A stretch of 47,143 nt of DNA from positions 1-47,143 of the forward strand of contig JAGFIZ010000086.1 in assembly GCA_024103135.1 (NCBI GenBank), in the 5' to 3' direction. The position numbers were made by a program, and so were the translations under genes. This DNA is from Bradyrhizobiaceae bacterium. GTDB lineage: Bacteria > Bacteroidota > Ignavibacteria > Kapaibacteriales > Kapaibacteriaceae. Of the stretch, positions 1 through 9,008 are shown piece after piece. The notes beneath the pieces are model-generated. The model did no database searches. It was given only the letters and a program-made list of their open reading frames with translations, and was not told the DNA's origin. Position 1 is the first letter of the stretch; each line of letters begins with the position of its first letter.

Positions 1-3000
1 GATAGTAGTGCTCGCGCCATGCAGAGGAGTTGACGTTGTCCTTGCGAAAAATTCAAGCCCCCTTCCGTCACCATCGAATTCAACCCACGTGGTAGCGAGC
101 GGATATGCTGGTCCAGGTGTACACGTCGTAGCGATGTCCAGACTTCTACGTCGGAGGACAGGTTATACCGATCGAGATTGCTCCGTATGGTCCCAAGGAA
201 CAACGTCGGATCCTGAGGGATGATGGCGAGGGCACGACGCAGTGTACCAAGTGGTACTGACGCAATGTCCACACCATCAATCTCAATCGAACCATGCTCG
301 GGTTCGACAAACCGGAACAGTGATTGAAACAATGTGCTCTTGCCCGATCCTGTGCGACCGGTTATCCCGACCTTGCTTCGAGCAGGAATGTGTACCGAAA
401 CATCATGAAGTATGCGAGGTAGTACTGGGGCATAACGCACACTAAGGTTGCGTATGGAAATCTCGCCGTTGGATGGCCAATGCACAAGTGTAGCATCAGA
501 TGCTTGGGGACGTGTTGTCTGCGGCTCTGGTGCGAGCTTGCTGTAGGTGTGCAGACGTTCGACTGACGTCATCCTACTCTCCACTTCACTAAATGCCCGC
601 ACCGTCCAGTTAAGATTGCCCCAGAAGCTTAGGGCATACGTGAGTACCAGACCAGCCATCCCTGCCGTGATGGCACTACTCTGGGCAAGGTAGACGATGA
701 CGATGCTCGTCGTGAGCCCTACTACGCCACTGATCATAGGCACACGAACGCTAAACCAGCGATTGAGCAAGATGCTCGTGTAATAGCTGCGTTGGTAGTT
801 GGTGAGTATGTCGAGAAAGTCATCGTAGAAGTAGCGCTCTCGTCCAAAGCCATGAATCACATCGAGTCCGGTTACCATTTCCTTGAACTGCGCATACCGT
901 GGACTTCGCGCTATGCTCTCAAGACGCTTCGCTTCTCGTGCTGCAGACCGGTAGTCACGTTGCAGACGGTAGTAGAGCCACAGCACGGGAATAAAGACGA
1001 TGCTGACAACTGGAACAACTGATACAACAAGGATGAGTGAGCCAATGGTTTGAGCTAACGACTTGAAGCTCTGCTCGAGGTTCCATGACAGGTGATCATC
1101 AACGGCTTCTTGATCACGTGCAAATCGGTTGAGTACGCGTCCGATTGGCGTTGTGTCAAAGAAACGAATGGTTGCGCGCAACACACCTTCCAACGCTTGG
1201 TCATGTAACGTCCGTCCAGCCGCTGCAGCGCGCCATAACCAGGCAAGACGTTCAACAATCCAACCAAGCAGTACGACGATGCCGATGAGACCGAATATGC
1301 CGACTGCAGTAAGGGCGTCCATCGACTGTGCTAAGCCGCGCCCATCTGCCCAGTAGCCCAGCCACCACGTTTGCAAGATGGGCAGCACGGTGATGCCTGC
1401 GGTGGTAACCAGCAGCAATGCTGCTATCAGTGGTGCAGTAATCGGGTTTGATCCGATGACGGCTCTTGCATAGGCCTTATACACGTCGTTGCGTACGGCT
1501 CCAGTATCTCTGTCTTCATCGCTCATGAACCGGTCCTCTTCCATTGCAGAAGGCAAGGGTGAGTGGACGGCTAGCTCATGTACCGTGTTTGCCGAATTGA
1601 GTATGGTGCTGGATAACTCCGATGTTGCAGGAAGTTCCGGGATGTATTGCTTTACGGCATCGTACGTACCGAGAGCAACGATTGAACCGTGATCCATCAC
1701 CACGATGCGGTCAAAACGTTGCAGGTGTTCAAGTCGATGCGTTACCACAATACGGGTGATGGACTGCCATTCACCAAAGAGTAAGGTGTTGACCAAGTGA
1801 TGTTCCGTACTTGCATCAACAGCCGAGAGGGGATCGTCAAGAAATACAATGCCTGGTTGCGAGTAGGCAGCACGAGCTAGTGCGATGCGCTGCTTCTGTC
1901 CGCCACTCAAGTTCACACCCCGCTCGCCAATCTCTGTGGCAAGACCGGCGCTCATTGCATCAAGATCTTGTTGGAGGGCACAGTGCTGGACGACGGTCGT
2001 TAGGCGTTGTTCATCCGTTGACTCTGCGTAGCCAAAGACAATATTGTCAGCAACCGTTGCATTGAGGATGAAGGCTTCCTGAGGAACGTAGGCCATGCGT
2101 GGACGCGATGTCGACGGTACATCGAACTTGACAAGGCCCGATGAAACAACATGGAGTCCGGCCAATGTGCGTAGCAATGTACTCTTCCCCGAGCCAACAC
2201 CGCCGACGATGGCTATTGCTTCGCCGGGTTGTACATGGAGAGTACACTGATGAAGTGCATCGACATGTGCATCAGGATACCGCAATGAGACCTTCTCGGC
2301 ACTACATCCAATGGGTTGGGAGGGGGCTGTGGTTTCGCGTTCATCCTCGTCGCGTGTTGCAGCACTGAAGTACTCGTGAAGACGTTCCGTAGCCACACGT
2401 GCATGTTGCAAGTTGGCCAGGAGGTGACTCACCATACCAAACGGTTCTTCGAGAATGGCAAAGAGCGAGAGGCAGGCGAAGATTGTCGGTGCTGTAAGTG
2501 TGCCTCCAAGCATGACGAATGTTGCAAACCCGGTAAAGGCCACCAATGTTGTCACGCTGATAAACAGCGCTGTGCTGAGTGCATCAGTAGCAACAATGCG
2601 TATTCGGGTGTTGATCTCCTTTGAACGAACACTGGCAACGTCAGCATGGACGGCATCTTCCCATGCCTGGAACTTTACCACACGTATGCCTTGAAGGATT
2701 TGTGACATAAGCGTTATGCGCTCGTCACGGTATCCCATTAGTTGATGGTCAAGAGAACGATATCGCCTTGCAACCGCAAGGGCAACGGGGGTTAGGGCAA
2801 TGAGCACGAGGAAGGATGCTAGGGTGGCAACACCCAAGAAGGACCACAGGAGTGCCAGACCAACCAGTGTCCGAAGGAGTCCGCTTACCGCCTCAGGAAT
2901 AAAGAATGCACCCTCGGCAATGGCATCGGTATCACTGGAAAGGTGGTTGACTAGGTCACCCGTACGCATGGTACTACGTGCGCTATGACGTAGCCGTAAG

Positions 3001-3458
3001 GCCTGCCGGACGACGCGATTGTTGATTCCGTTGACAACGGTGGCAAAACCTTTGAGGGCATTATAGTAGAAATGTTGGACAGCTAGCGCGCCAAGCATGC
3101 CCGATAGGCCAAGGGCGATGGCTGTTGCGTAGAGTTCCGTTGCACGACCAGCTGATGCTTCGGGTAGCAAGCGCAGGACATGAGCCAGCAACAGTGGTGC
3201 TGACAGTACGAAGACCATGTACAGCACACTGCAGAGGAGTACATTCCATGATGGTCTGCCTACGGCCCAGAATACTTGCCACAGGAAGGTCCCGAATCTT
3301 CCCGTGTTGGCTACATCAAAGGCATGAACTGCCGAAGCAGGTGAGAACTGTTCGGGGAGCGGTAGATAGTCAGTCGACTCGATTGGGCGCACTCGTCCAA
3401 TGCGAATTAGCGCTTTCGCACGAGTGAAGAACAAGGAATCGAGAAGTTGACGTATCAT
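1..3458 (-). CDS. ABCC/MRP-like full ABC exporter, TMD-NBD-TMD-NBD in one chain (C-terminus cut by window edge)
   Basis: The minus strand reads without a stop from ATG at 3458 to the left edge, 1152 codons. Order: TMD1 (about residues 70-345), NBD1 (Walker A GVGSGKST near 420, signature LSGGQKQ near 517, Walker B end LDDPLSAVD near 540), linker, TMD2 (about 655-960, with FFDTTPIGRVLNRFARD and SIARSPRYAQF), NBD2 (Walker A GRTGSGKST near 1035, IIPQDPTLF, EVWTSL, signature FSQGQRQ near 1137). These are the signatures of the ABCC (MRP/CFTR) family, including the short NBD1 and Asp instead of the catalytic Glu after Walker B of NBD1, so NBD1 is probably a degenerate ATPase site. No TMD0 is present. 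Most bacterial exporters are half-transporters, so the fused form is unusual. It probably exports amphipathic or conjugated compounds from the inner membrane; the substrate is unknown. NBD2 Walker B lies outside the window. Confidence 0.93.
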   Translation of the reverse strand, partial: MIRQLLDSLFFTRAKALIRIGRVRPIESTDYLPLPEQFSPASAVHAFDVANTGRFGTFLWQVFWAVGRPSWNVLLCSVLYMVFVLSAPLLLAHVLRLLPEASAGRATELYATAIALGLSGMLGALAVQHFYYNALKGFATVVNGINNRVVRQALRLRHSARSTMRTGDLVNHLSSDTDAIAEGAFFIPEAVSGLLRTLVGLALLWSFLGVATLASFLVLIALTPVALAVARRYRSLDHQLMGYRDERITLMSQILQGIRVVKFQAWEDAVHADVASVRSKEINTRIRIVATDALSTALFISVTTLVAFTGFATFVMLGGTLTAPTIFACLSLFAILEEPFGMVSHLLANLQHARVATERLHEYFSAATRDEDERETTAPSQPIGCSAEKVSLRYPDAHVDALHQCTLHVQPGEAIAIVGGVGSGKSTLLRTLAGLHVVSSGLVKFDVPSTSRPRMAYVPQEAFILNATVADNIVFGYAESTDEQRLTTVVQHCALQQDLDAMSAGLATEIGERGVNLSGGQKQRIALARAAYSQPGIVFLDDPLSAVDASTEHHLVNTLLFGEWQSITRIVVTHRLEHLQRFDRIVVMDHGSIVALGTYDAVKQYIPELPATSELSSTILNSANTVHELAVHSPLPSAMEEDRFMSDEDRDTGAVRNDVYKAYARAVIGSNPITAPLIAALLLVTTAGITVLPILQTWWLGYWADGRGLAQSMDALTAVGIFGLIGIVVLLGWIVERLAWLWRAAAAGRTLHDQALEGVLRATIRFFDTTPIGRVLNRFARDQEAVDDHLSWNLEQSFKSLAQTIGSLILVVSVVPVVSIVFIPVLWLYYRLQRDYRSAAREAKRLESIARSPRYAQFKEMVTGLDVIHGFGRERYFYDDFLDILTNYQRSYYTSILLNRWFSVRVPMISGVVGLTTSIVIVYLAQSSAITAGMAGLVLTYALSFWGNLNWTVRAFSEVESRMTSVERLHTYSKLAPEPQTTRPQASDATLVHWPSNGEISIRNLSVRYAPVLPRILHDVSVHIPARSKVGITGRTGSGKSTLFQSLFRFVEPEHGSIEIDGVDIASVPLGTLRRALAIIPQDPTLFLGTIRSNLDRYNLSSDVEVWTSLRRVHLDQHIRSLPRGLNSMVTEGGLNFSQGQRQLLCMARALL

Positions 3459-3887
3459 GGTGGTAAGGGGCGGAAGCTACGCACGCTTTCCGTATGGGTT
3501 GCGGCCTCAAGTTGAAGGAAAGAAATCAGCAGCGACGTTGTTCACATCAGCACTGTGAACATGCGAAAGCGAAGCCGTGTGCTGGAAATGCAGTCTTGTC
3601 AAGGAAGTGGACTGCAATGCCTCTAGAACATGCTATCAAAGTTCCTGCCAATGCCTGCCCAATGTTGGATGGACTGGAGCTGCTGGAGGTCTAAGACAAT
3701 CAAGTCCTGAATTAGTAACCGTTTTCCTGTACACCAAAAGCAGGGAAAAAGGGGAGCGTTGCACTATTTTTGTATGACGTTGACGATGGTATTTGACCAG
3801 AGCGAGTGTCAAATCGTATTGTTACGATCGTTAGTGTGAGTGCTGGTGAACCGCATCAATCGTTGAGCGAACCAACATCACGGAATT
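3459..3887. other. Gene-free stretch upstream of ABC exporter and tRNA-Leu
   Basis: No convincing coding frame is visible in these 429 bases; the short open frames have no recognisable product and no family-like composition. One TAnnTTTG box (TATTTTTG, 3765-3772) lies about 115 bases before tRNA-Leu and might drive it, but no -33 TTG element sits at a suitable distance. The start of the minus-strand exporter at 3458 has no Shine-Dalgarno sequence. Confidence 0.5.
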
Positions 3888-3971
3888 GGGCGAGTGCTGA
3901 AATTGGCAGACAGGCGGGTCTCAGAAGCCCGTGTCGGTTACGACGTGTGGGTTCAAGTCCCACTTCGCCCA
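3888..3971 (+). tRNA. tRNA-Leu (anticodon CAG)
   Basis: An 84-base class II tRNA with long variable arm. The 7-bp acceptor stem GGGCGAG pairs with TTCGCCC (last pair G-T), the discriminator is A, the anticodon stem CGGGT/GCCCG encloses loop CTCAGAA (anticodon CAG, reads CTG), and the T arm GTGGG TTCAAGT CCCAC is present. The 3' CCA is not encoded, so it must be added by the CCA-adding enzyme. Confidence 0.95.
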
Positions 3972-4192
3972 CGACGCGTTCACGTAAAGTGAACAACCCA
4001 AGCGCGACGGCGCCTCTGAGCATCGGATTGGGAGAACGATGCTACTGGTTAGTTGCAAGGTCGGCAGTTTGAGCATAACGCTTCTTTCTGTTGGCGGTTG
4101 CAGAATCATATCAGCAACATAGAGGCATAGTCCTAGCGTCATGACAGTACTGGCAATACTGTCCACATATCAATTTTCTTTGATGGTATTTC

Positions 4193-5209
4193 ATGTCACG
4201 TCGACTTCCATTGGTGAGTCTACTCGGAATCATCGTCGGTATCGTTATCTCAACGGCTCAAGTATTGCCTGAGGTATCTGCTAGAGCAGACAAGCGCACA
4301 CTACGTGAGCGCGCAGATGAGGCAATGCAGAAGGGTGCACCTGATTCCGTTGTTATCTCGCTTTACGAGCAGTGGCTCAATGCCGTTCCCATGGATGCCG
4401 AAGCGGCCCGCCAGCTATCGTTGCTGTACACACGCGTCGGTCGTACTGCCGATGCAGCAATAGCCGCGTCGATGGCTACGGAAACCAAGCCCCCTGCTGA
4501 CCCCAGAATTCAAACCGTCAACACGCTTCAGGTGCGGATGGGAACGTATAAGGTGCTTCTGCCATCCGTGATGAAACCGGCAGAAAAGTACCCTGCCGTG
4601 CTGGTGTTGCATGGCAACGGACATACGGAAGACACCATGGTTGAGTGGGTCAAGTCGCTGAAGATGGATAGCGTAATCTTTGTCTTCCCAAGAGCGCCGT
4701 ATGCAAAGATCCCGGAGATCATGGCCTCGCATCGACCGCGGTTTAGTGGGTCGGGACCCGATCTGGGATTCCCGGATAGCTTGCTCACCGACGTTGTCGA
4801 AGCCACTGCAGCATGGTATCACGATGCTCTCACAGATGCGTCAGCACGGTTCCCCGTGTCGAAAGTGAAACCGGTGGTTATCGGATTTAGTCAGGGTGGC
4901 TTCCTGAGCTATGCCGTTGCCACAAAGTATCCGCAGACCTTCCAGTCGGTTGTCTCGATCTGCGCCAGCATGTATCAGTATGGCAACGTGCAACGGTACT
5001 TCCCGACGTTGGCCTCGTATGGCATTGATGCACTCGTGATGCATGCTAAGTCGGACCCCGTAGTACCATTCCAGACAGGCGAAATGATTGCTGCCTTGCT
5101 TAAGGACGCTAGGGTCAAGTGTAGCTTTGAAGCATTCGAAGGCGGACATTGGCCTTCGGATGTGGCTACTGCCCGCGTTCGACAGTGGTTGCACCATCAC
5201 CTTCACTAG
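4193..5209 (+). CDS. Secreted alpha/beta hydrolase (carboxylesterase/phospholipase-like)
   Basis: The 338-residue protein starts with a hydrophobic export signal (about residues 4-30), followed by a helical, TPR-like segment (about 35-100) and an alpha/beta hydrolase domain. The family elements are visible: oxyanion strand LVLHGNGH, nucleophile elbow GFSQGG with Ser233, acid Asp288 in SDPVVPF and His319 in GGHWPS, in the order and spacing of the carboxylesterase/phospholipase group. It should hydrolyse an ester outside the cytoplasm; the substrate cannot be read. It ends 17 bases before a T9SS-secreted arylsulfotransferase-like gene, so the two are probably cotranscribed. No T9SS tail is present, so it is likely periplasmic. 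Confidence 0.8.
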   Translation: MSRRLPLVSLLGIIVGIVISTAQVLPEVSARADKRTLRERADEAMQKGAPDSVVISLYEQWLNAVPMDAEAARQLSLLYTRVGRTADAAIAASMATETKPPADPRIQTVNTLQVRMGTYKVLLPSVMKPAEKYPAVLVLHGNGHTEDTMVEWVKSLKMDSVIFVFPRAPYAKIPEIMASHRPRFSGSGPDLGFPDSLLTDVVEATAAWYHDALTDASARFPVSKVKPVVIGFSQGGFLSYAVATKYPQTFQSVVSICASMYQYGNVQRYFPTLASYGIDALVMHAKSDPVVPFQTGEMIAALLKDARVKCSFEAFEGGHWPSDVATARVRQWLHHHLH

Positions 5210-5226
5210 TACCCAGAGGATACTTC

Positions 5227-6903
5227 ATGAGCAGGGCTTACGCATTTATCAGCATGATTGCTGTGTTGTTCGCTGTATGGTCGAGTCAGACCACGGCGCA
5301 AATCGAGCGTACCGTGGGACTGTTGAAAGCCGATACATCCGCACAAGATGGTTACGTCTTGTTTACACCCTTGTATGGGACCAAGACATACTTGCTGGAC
5401 ATGTGTGGTCGGATGGTGCATGAATGGCAGAGTGACTATCCAGCTGGCTACACAGCCTGGTTGCTACCGGATGGCAGGTTGGTGAGAATGATCAGTGTGA
5501 GCACCTCTCCAATTGGCGACTCTGCTTCAGGCGGAGTCGAAGTCCACACCTGGGAAGGTGAACGTCAATGGCACTTCGAACTGTATAACGACAGTATGTG
5601 CATGCACCATGCACTAGATTTTCTTCCGAATGGTAACCTTCTGGTGGTTGCCTACAAGAGAGTATCAAAAGAGAAAGCCATTGCTGCAGGCAGAGATACT
5701 ACCGTATTGGGCAGCTCACTGTGGTCGGACGTCATCCTCGAAATCCAACCAACGGGTCCAACCAGCGGACAGGTCGTGTGGGAGTGGGATGCAATGGACC
5801 ATCTCATCCAGGACTTCGATTCAACCAAGGCTGGCTTCGGGGTCGTTAGCGAACACCCTGAGAAAATTGATTTCAACTATCCCGTTATTCGAGATCCCAC
5901 GCGTGGAACCGATAAGTGGCACGTCAATGCCGTTGCTTACAATGCCGAACTGGATCAGATCATGATTTGCACGCCAGTGAACAACGAAGTGTGGATTGTT
6001 GACCATAGTACAACGCCTGAAGAAGCTCGCAGCTCAAAGGGTGGACGGTACGGTAAGGGCGGCGATTTACTCTACCGTTTTGGCAATCCATTGGCGTACC
6101 GTAGAGGAGACTCGACACGCAAGCAACTCTACTTCCAGCATGATGCTCATTGGATTGCACCTGGCATGCCTCATGCCGGAAAGATGATGGTGTTCAATAA
6201 TGGGACCGGACGTAGAGGAGGGAGTTTTTCATCGGTCGATATCTACACGTTGCCTGTAGATGACAGCGGTGCGTATGCGATGGAGCAGGATGGAGTGTGG
6301 GGACCCGACACAGCAACGTGGAGCTACTCACAACGAGGCAAGCCACCGTTTTTTAGTCCGTTTATCTCTGGCGCAGGGATGCTGCCCAATGGCAATGTGT
6401 TCATCTGTGAGGGGGCTAAGGGTCGATTGTTTGAAGTTAACCCCAATGGACAGATTGTATGGGAGTATCAGAGTCCGATAAAGGTCGACTCTGCCTTTTC
6501 GCAAGGTGCAAGCCCAAAGGTCACATCGGTATTTCGCGCTTACAAGTATCCCGCATCGTACCCAGCATTTGCAGGAAGAGATTTGGGTCGGGGCATCCCG
6601 CTCGAAGCTAATCCAACGCCGTATGACTGTGTCTTTGACACAACAACATCGGTACAGGAAGTGCAAAGCACGGCAGTCATCGACGTCTATCCAAATCCTT
6701 TTACTGACCAGTTGACGATCTCGACTCCACGCATCAATGCGCGCTATCAACTGTTTGATGTGCAAGGTAGCGTGATACTTAACGGTGAGTGCTCAACAAA
6801 CAGCCATTACATCAACACGGAGCACCTACCAAGCGGTGTATATATCCTTGCCGTTGATGGTGCCGTACGTCCGATTGTTAAGCATGGTAGCGTGCTACGC
6901 TAG
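5227..6903 (+). CDS. Arylsulfotransferase-like (ASST) protein with T9SS sorting domain
   Basis: A 558-residue protein read from ATG 5227, because a signal peptide (MSRAYAFISMIAVLFAVWSS, cleavage near Ala24-Gln25) begins there; an upstream in-frame ATG at 5149 would overlap the previous gene by 60 bases. The body has the repeated beta-propeller motifs of the bacterial ASST family: LLPDGRLVR, FLPNGNLLV, WEWDAMDHLIQDF, WIVDHSTT, QHDAHWI, VFNNGTGR and a final MLPNGNVF. ASST enzymes move sulfate between phenolic compounds. Residues from about 488 (VYPNPF) to the end form a T9SS type A sorting domain ending in SGVYIL and a basic tail, so the product should cross the outer membrane and be surface-attached or released. 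The donor/acceptor specificity, and whether it is a true sulfotransferase, are not shown. A paralogue follows. Confidence 0.82.
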   Translation: MSRAYAFISMIAVLFAVWSSQTTAQIERTVGLLKADTSAQDGYVLFTPLYGTKTYLLDMCGRMVHEWQSDYPAGYTAWLLPDGRLVRMISVSTSPIGDSASGGVEVHTWEGERQWHFELYNDSMCMHHALDFLPNGNLLVVAYKRVSKEKAIAAGRDTTVLGSSLWSDVILEIQPTGPTSGQVVWEWDAMDHLIQDFDSTKAGFGVVSEHPEKIDFNYPVIRDPTRGTDKWHVNAVAYNAELDQIMICTPVNNEVWIVDHSTTPEEARSSKGGRYGKGGDLLYRFGNPLAYRRGDSTRKQLYFQHDAHWIAPGMPHAGKMMVFNNGTGRRGGSFSSVDIYTLPVDDSGAYAMEQDGVWGPDTATWSYSQRGKPPFFSPFISGAGMLPNGNVFICEGAKGRLFEVNPNGQIVWEYQSPIKVDSAFSQGASPKVTSVFRAYKYPASYPAFAGRDLGRGIPLEANPTPYDCVFDTTTSVQEVQSTAVIDVYPNPFTDQLTISTPRINARYQLFDVQGSVILNGECSTNSHYINTEHLPSGVYILAVDGAVRPIVKHGSVLR

Positions 6904-7136
6904 AATACCTCGGCATACTTGAGATTGTCGGCACCGATAATATGTCCCCCTTGAAGATCGAACTCAGGTTTGAGCTTCAAACGGCTGGGTGGATGTAGGG
7001 CACATAGGCGTACTTTTTTTGTTGTGTACAGGCATAGCTCGTAACCTATGAGTTGCAATGGTGTTATGTGTTTCACAACTGCACTTTGTGCAGTGTGATT
7101 CCACCCGGTTCACGTCCTACAGATCAAACACCATTT

Positions 7137-8780
7137 ATGCAACGACTGCTTTCGCTGCTCATGGCCGTGCTGTGCCTACCTGGCATGGTATACGCACAAC
7201 TCACCGTCGGCTTGATTGAAGCCAACCCATCGTCCAGCCCTGGCTATACGCTCATGGCGCCGCTTAATTCCACGAACACCTACCTTATTGACCAGTGTGG
7301 TCGGCTAGTCCATCAATGGCAGAGTGACCATACCTCGGGTGCTGCTGCCTATCTCTGCCCTAACGGTGATCTGTTACGTCTGCTCAAGATGGGCAACTCG
7401 CCCTTGCTCAGTGGCATCGGCGGAGGTATCGAACGTCGGTCATGGGATGGTGAATTGCTGTGGAAGTATGTGATCTCCGACAGCAACTTTGCCATTCACC
7501 ACGATGCAGTGCTGATGCCCAACGGTAACATTCTTGCACTGATAGCCGAACGTATCCCCAAGGCCGAAGCACAACAAGCCGGAAGAGACACTGCCTACCT
7601 GCAAGGTGATCTTCTTGTTGATGCTGTGTACGAGATACAGCCCGTTGGCGATACGGGCGGTATCATCGTGTGGAAATGGAGACTAATGGACCATGTGGTG
7701 CAGGACATCTCGCCCGACCGAGCAAACTATGCCAGTCTGTCGAGTAGTCCAGGGAAGATCAACATCAACTTTGTTGACCCAATTCAGGGTATCGGCATGA
7801 TAGACTTTAGTCATGCCAACAGTATTGACTACAATCCAGAGACCGACGAGATCCTGATCTCGGCTAGAAACTTTAACGAGATCTGGATACTTGATCACTC
7901 AACGACGACGCAGGAAGCAGCAACATCAACTGGTGGTCGTCACGGAAAAGGTGGCGAGTTGATCTTCCGTTGGGGCAACCCCGCAATGTATGGCATCGAG
8001 AATGCCGAGAAACAACTATTTGGTCAGCACAATGCACGGTGGATCACTCAGTACTCACCGATGAATGGGAAGATCATGGTGTTCAACAATGGACTGGGTA
8101 GACAGGGTGGACAGTATGCAACGGTGAATGTGCTTACACCTACGATGACAAAGGATGGGGCATACGTTCGTGAAGAGGATGGCACGTACAGTCCTGTAGC
8201 TCCGGACCTTACCTTCGGCGATGGCGGTACTCCTTCTCTGCAGAGCGTGTTCATGTCAGGTGCATCGTTTACCAACAATGGTACACTACGCATTACGGAG
8301 GCCTTGCTAGGACGCATCTCGGAATATCGTCTCGACAACACACTCCTGTGGAGTTACGTAAACCCAGTTGTTGCCAGTGGTCCACTAGAGCAGGGGGCTA
8401 ACCCAGCAGGCAACATTGTCTTCCGTAGCGAGTTGTACAGTCCGAACTATCCTGCCTTTGCAGGCAAGACGCTGGTAGGAACGCAGCCCATCGAGTTGAA
8501 CCCTGTGGTAAACAATTGTACCGTAACAAATCCAACGACGGTCGTTGATCCCGGTCACATTCAGGTTGGTGCTTACCCTAACCCATTTACCAGCGAGCTT
8601 GAAGTTACTCTTGATGCCGAAGCCAGCAGCATAGCTGTCGTGAACGCCCTGGGTGAAGTCGTCGTCCATGTACCCGTTGACAATAGTTCCATGCGTTTGA
8701 GCCTCGGTTGGCTTCCGGCTGGTACCTATGTGCTCCGAGCCAATTGCGGACAAGGTCTGGTGGTTGTGAAGCTGCCATAG
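7137..8780 (+). CDS. Second ASST-like protein with T9SS sorting domain (tandem paralogue)
   Basis: A 547-residue protein read from ATG 7137, where a signal peptide starts (MQRLLSLLMAVLCLPGMVYA, then Q); the open frame reaches back to 7053, but that extra part is not signal-like. It shares the architecture and many blocks with the preceding gene: GLIEANPSSSPGYTL, CGRLVHQWQSD, VWKWRLMDHVVQD, WILDHSTTTQEA, GGRHGKGGEL, QHNARWI and VFNNGLGRQGG. The T9SS tail begins near residue 478 (AYPNPF) and ends with AGTYVLRANCG. The 233-base gap before it contains an imperfect inverted repeat (6924-6941) but no clear terminator. Divergent enough from its neighbour to be an old duplication, perhaps with a different substrate. 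Confidence 0.82.
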   Translation: MQRLLSLLMAVLCLPGMVYAQLTVGLIEANPSSSPGYTLMAPLNSTNTYLIDQCGRLVHQWQSDHTSGAAAYLCPNGDLLRLLKMGNSPLLSGIGGGIERRSWDGELLWKYVISDSNFAIHHDAVLMPNGNILALIAERIPKAEAQQAGRDTAYLQGDLLVDAVYEIQPVGDTGGIIVWKWRLMDHVVQDISPDRANYASLSSSPGKININFVDPIQGIGMIDFSHANSIDYNPETDEILISARNFNEIWILDHSTTTQEAATSTGGRHGKGGELIFRWGNPAMYGIENAEKQLFGQHNARWITQYSPMNGKIMVFNNGLGRQGGQYATVNVLTPTMTKDGAYVREEDGTYSPVAPDLTFGDGGTPSLQSVFMSGASFTNNGTLRITEALLGRISEYRLDNTLLWSYVNPVVASGPLEQGANPAGNIVFRSELYSPNYPAFAGKTLVGTQPIELNPVVNNCTVTNPTTVVDPGHIQVGAYPNPFTSELEVTLDAEASSIAVVNALGEVVVHVPVDNSSMRLSLGWLPAGTYVLRANCGQGLVVVKLP

Positions 8781-8948
8781 TAGGCATCCATGCCACCTAC
8801 ATATTGGCATCCCTGAGGCGAACGGTGGTAGGACTGGCGTTGCAAGCATGACCTGGCGGCAGCGTTTTGAATTTCGTTTCATCATACGGTTATGCTTATC
8901 GGTGGATGGGTGGCGTAGTACAAAGCCCCTTTCCCAATGGCTGACAAC

Positions 8949-8956
8949 TATATTTG
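8949..8956 (+). promoter_or_regulatory. Putative Bacteroidota-type -7 box for nuoD
   Basis: TATATTTG matches TAnnTTTG exactly and lies 52 bases before the nuoD ATG in a 228-base gene-free gap. No clear TTG -33 element is seen at 17-23 bases upstream, so this is a partial match. Confidence 0.45.
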
Positions 8957-9008
8957 TGCGTCGTGGGAAAAACTCACGTTGTATGACTGATCATTTGGAT
9001 TTGGAACC

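Noticed and set aside
3806..4072. An 88-codon open frame across the tRNA-Leu locus.
   Set aside because: It runs through a clear tRNA, which fully explains the conserved sequence.
6951..6980. Inverted repeat TTGAAG...CTTCAA with inner CTCA...TGAG between the two ASST genes.
   Set aside because: The stem is asymmetrical and no T-run follows; not convincing as a terminator.
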